From assembly GCA_947179485.1 (NCBI GenBank), contig OX359247.1:57819131-57883130 (forward strand): 64,000 bases of DNA, read 5' to 3'. This DNA is from Allacma fusca (Eukaryota > Arthropoda > Collembola > Symphypleona > Sminthuridae). Below the pieces are notes generated by a model, which was given only the letters and a program-made list of their open reading frames with translations, did not search any database and was not told the DNA's origin. Positions 63,615 through 64,000 of this stretch are shown here, one piece after another (the first letter of the stretch is position 1; each line of letters opens with the position of its first letter). The position numbers and the translations under genes are program-made.

Positions 63615-64000
63615 TACGTAAACTTTACTCGAATATTTTTGAACCTTAGCTGAACTTAAACTTGAGCCTAAACGTGATCCCACATTTGAACCCAAAATTA
63701 AAGCCACTTTTGAACCTAAACCCAAACTTCAACCTAAACGTTAATCTAAATTTGAACCTAAACTTGAAGCTAAACTTGAAGCTAAATTTGAACCTAAACT
63801 TGAACCTAAACTTGAACCTAAACTTGAACCTAAACTTGAACCTAAACTTGAACCTAAACTTGAACCTAAACTTGAACCTAAATTTGAAAATAAACTTGAA
63901 CCTAAACTTGAACCTAAATTTGAACCTAAACTTGAACCTAAACTTGAACCTAAATTTGAACCTAAATTTGAACCTATACTTGAACCTAAACGTGAACCTA
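63615..64000. repeat. 12-bp minisatellite CTTGAACCTAAA, runs off the window
   Basis: Degenerate copies begin near 63615 and become near-perfect 12-bp units from about 63755 to the end of the window, so the array length is unknown. A/T and AAC/AAT variants occur. The TTGAACC core resembles the TTGACC core of the arrays near 3, 17 and 23 kb. Confidence 0.95.

Noticed and set aside
63615-64000. CCTAA every 12 bp, considered as telomeric (TTAGG)n
   Set aside because: The unit is a 12-bp CTTGAACCTAAA, not a 5-bp repeat, and it is oriented within ordinary interspersed sequence.

Overview
The window is eukaryotic and most likely from a non-model arthropod such as a springtail or related hexapod/crustacean. 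It is AT-rich, gene-poor and full of introns and repeats. The signs are GT-AG introns with matching phases, AATAAA signals, an arthropod-type CUB protein, a secreted cysteine-rich protein of the arthropod DUF7042-7045 type, and hAT and pogo/Tigger-like DNA transposons. The species assignment is inference.

Layout, all confident genes on the + strand. (1) 1-31 kb: the 3' part of a large DUF704x-type gene, nine exons from 11568 to 30968, with a 14.9-kb intron. Its first coding exon was not found. The introns and flanks carry TTGACC-core minisatellites (27-, 33- and 22-bp units), Tigger-like MITEs, a complete 695-bp hAT MITE with 8-bp target duplication (13578-14272) and a dispersed repeat containing TGACCTAGGTCA. 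(2) 31-38.4 kb: no confident gene; two weak minus-strand exon candidates. (3) 38399-39852: a two-exon gene for a 207-aa secreted Q/S/N-rich protein of unknown family. (4) 44239-47847: an eight-exon gene for a 361-aa secreted CUB protein. (5) 49854-58355: a STAND/NB-ARC NTPase gene (915 aa as modelled). Its fourth coding exon lies beyond a complete 4.54-kb hAT transposon sitting in the third intron. (6) 59837-61440: a 5'-truncated, frameshifted copy of the same NB-ARC gene, itself broken by a 538-bp hAT MITE with perfect 8-bp target duplication. (7) 61.5-64 kb: minisatellites, including a 12-bp array that runs off the window.

The most notable locus is 48-62 kb. It holds an NLR-like receptor gene, an apparently intact 12-exon hAT element nested in its intron, and a dead tandem copy carrying another hAT insertion. 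The hAT transposase reads open for 661 codons across 11 introns. All splice models come from reading phases and splice sites by eye. No alignment, transcript or database search was possible.
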